Shown here in pieces: positions 13,764-14,867 of a stretch of 14,867 nt of DNA. The DNA is from an uncultured Romboutsia sp. (GTDB lineage: Bacteria; Bacillota; Clostridia; Peptostreptococcales; Peptostreptococcaceae). Below the pieces are notes generated by a model, which was not told the origin of the DNA, searched no databases, and worked only from the letters and a program-made list of their open reading frames with translations. The stretch spans positions 1 through 14,867 of the forward strand of contig CALESE010000083.1 in the NCBI GenBank assembly GCA_937907205.1, given 5' to 3'. The position numbers and the translations under genes are program-made. The first letter of the stretch is position 1, and the number at the start of each line of letters is the position of its first letter.

Positions 13764-14867
13764 CTATATAGACCTTGTATATTGTTTTAGCCATTCTTTT
13801 TCTTCTTCATTTAAAAAAGGTGATATTTTATCATATACTAACTTATGATAATTATTTAAGTACTCTTTCTCATTTTCTAACATCATGTCTGGATTTATTG
13901 CATCTAAATCTATAGGTGCAAGTGTCACAACTTCAAAATCCATATATTGACCATATTCATTCTTTTCTAATTTTCTAGTTACCAATTCATTTTCTATTCT
14001 TATACCATGTGAACCTTCAATATATATTCCTGGTTCATTAGTCGTTACCATACCTTCTTCTAATATACAACTATCATCTCTTTCTGGGACAACCTTCCAT
14101 CTAAATCCATTAGGACTTTCATGAACATTTAATACAAACCCTATTCCATGACCTGTTCCACATTTATAGTCTAAATTTTCATCCCAAATAGGACCTCTTG
14201 CAAGTATATCTAGATTGTACCCTCTACAACCATGTAAAAATTTAGCCATTGATAGTCTTATCATTCCTCTTAAAACTAATGTAAAATGTGTTTTTAACTC
14301 TTCAGATATTTCACCTAAAGCAAATGTTCTTGTTATATCAGTTGTACCATCGTAGTATTGACCACCTGAATCAACTAAAAATAAATCTCTTGGTTCTAGT
14401 TTGTAATCAGTATCTTGTGTTGCACTATAGTGCATCATAGCTGCATGTTCTCTATATCCTGCTATGGTATCAAAGCTCGGCTCTATAAATAAATCTTGTT
14501 CATATCTAAATTCTTCTAATTTTTTAGTTGCACTTATTTCACTTATATCTATTTTTCCTACATTATTTTTTAGCCAATACATAAATTTAGTTACAGCTGT
14601 TCCATCTTTTATATGACTCTGTCTTATATTTTCTAGTTCGACTTTATTTTTTATACATTTAAAATCTCTAGTTGGATTATGAATTTCTATTTTTTGAACA
14701 TTCTTTGGTATATTATTATATATTGAGTAATTTACTTTTTGTGGATCAAGTAGTACAACTTCATTTTCTTTTATTTCTTTTACAAACTCATAAATATAGT
14801 CGTAACTTTGTATTTTAACATTTTCTTTTTTTAGTTCATTTAATATATTATCGTCTAACTTATTCTT
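13764..14867 (-). CDS. Xaa-Pro aminopeptidase (M24B, XPNPEP1-like), partial, N-terminus beyond window
   Basis: Cytosolic metallopeptidase that removes an N-terminal residue preceding proline. The frame is open from the right edge to the stop at 13764, giving 367 visible residues; an ATG at 14582 is internal, because the upstream codons continue the family sequence (KIEIHNPTRDFKCIKNKVEL, then ENIRQSHIKDGTAVTKFMYW). Visible residues 1-70 belong to the second creatinase-like N-terminal domain and the rest is the pita-bread catalytic domain. All five metal ligands are present, numbered in the visible fragment: Asp166 (LVDSGGQYYDG), Asp177 (TTDITRT), His240 (GTGHG), Glu278 (NEPG) and Glu292 (IENE), plus His in NVHESP. 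The VDSGGQYYDGTTDITRTF block resembles eukaryotic XPNPEP1, so the full protein is probably near 590 residues with three domains. Confidence 0.94.
   Translation of the reverse strand, partial: KNKLDDNILNELKKENVKIQSYDYIYEFVKEIKENEVVLLDPQKVNYSIYNNIPKNVQKIEIHNPTRDFKCIKNKVELENIRQSHIKDGTAVTKFMYWLKNNVGKIDISEISATKKLEEFRYEQDLFIEPSFDTIAGYREHAAMMHYSATQDTDYKLEPRDLFLVDSGGQYYDGTTDITRTFALGEISEELKTHFTLVLRGMIRLSMAKFLHGCRGYNLDILARGPIWDENLDYKCGTGHGIGFVLNVHESPNGFRWKVVPERDDSCILEEGMVTTNEPGIYIEGSHGIRIENELVTRKLEKNEYGQYMDFEVVTLAPIDLDAINPDMMLENEKEYLNNYHKLVYDKISPFLNEEEKEWLKQYTRSI

Overview
The window is low-GC DNA, with coding sequence rich in AGA, ATA and TTA codons and very A+T-rich intergenic gaps. Gene content (a potR-potABCD polyamine operon, a nagR-nagA-nagB amino-sugar operon, CvfB, YbaK and a three-domain-type Xaa-Pro aminopeptidase) and strong AGGAGG ribosome binding sites point to a Firmicute of the Clostridia, probably Peptostreptococcaceae (the Clostridioides/Paraclostridium/Romboutsia group). 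The family placement is inference from protein style and gene company, not a database match.

Layout. Almost everything is on the minus strand, so transcripts read from high to low coordinates. (1) 1-3632: an XRE-cupin regulator (potR) followed by potA, potB, potC and potD, an ABC importer for spermidine/putrescine. potD runs off the left edge. A sigma-A promoter (3604-3632) and a tandem GTTTA/TAAAC operator (3567-3593) precede potR. (2) 3857-9226: fhuD-fhuB-fhuG-fhuC, an iron-siderophore ABC importer, with a MATE-family efflux gene as the last gene of the same transcript. The promoter (9199-9226) is followed at once by a near-consensus Fur box (9170-9188). A hairpin sits between fhuD and fhuB, and a strong terminator (3857-3891) closes the operon. 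(3) 9346-12096: a GntR/HutC regulator, nagA and nagB, for N-acetylglucosamine-6-phosphate use. A perfect 22-bp NagR/DasR-type palindrome overlaps the promoter -10 box. (4) 12207-13072: cvfB, the only plus-strand gene, divergent from gntR. (5) 13190-14867: ybaK, and the C-terminal part of an Xaa-Pro aminopeptidase that runs off the right edge.

The genes work as three separately controlled nutrient modules: polyamine uptake, iron-chelate uptake, and amino-sugar catabolism. Each has its operator next to its own promoter. Housekeeping genes flank them.

I found no wholly new system. The points that most deserve a second look are: potC appears to start at a non-canonical ATT codon behind a near-perfect Shine-Dalgarno; a MATE efflux pump is the last gene of a Fur-type iron operon; the pot operon has an overlapping inverted-repeat operator; and PotD has Val where E. 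coli PotD has the ligand-contacting Trp34. No tRNA, rRNA, CRISPR array, insertion sequence or phage gene was seen.
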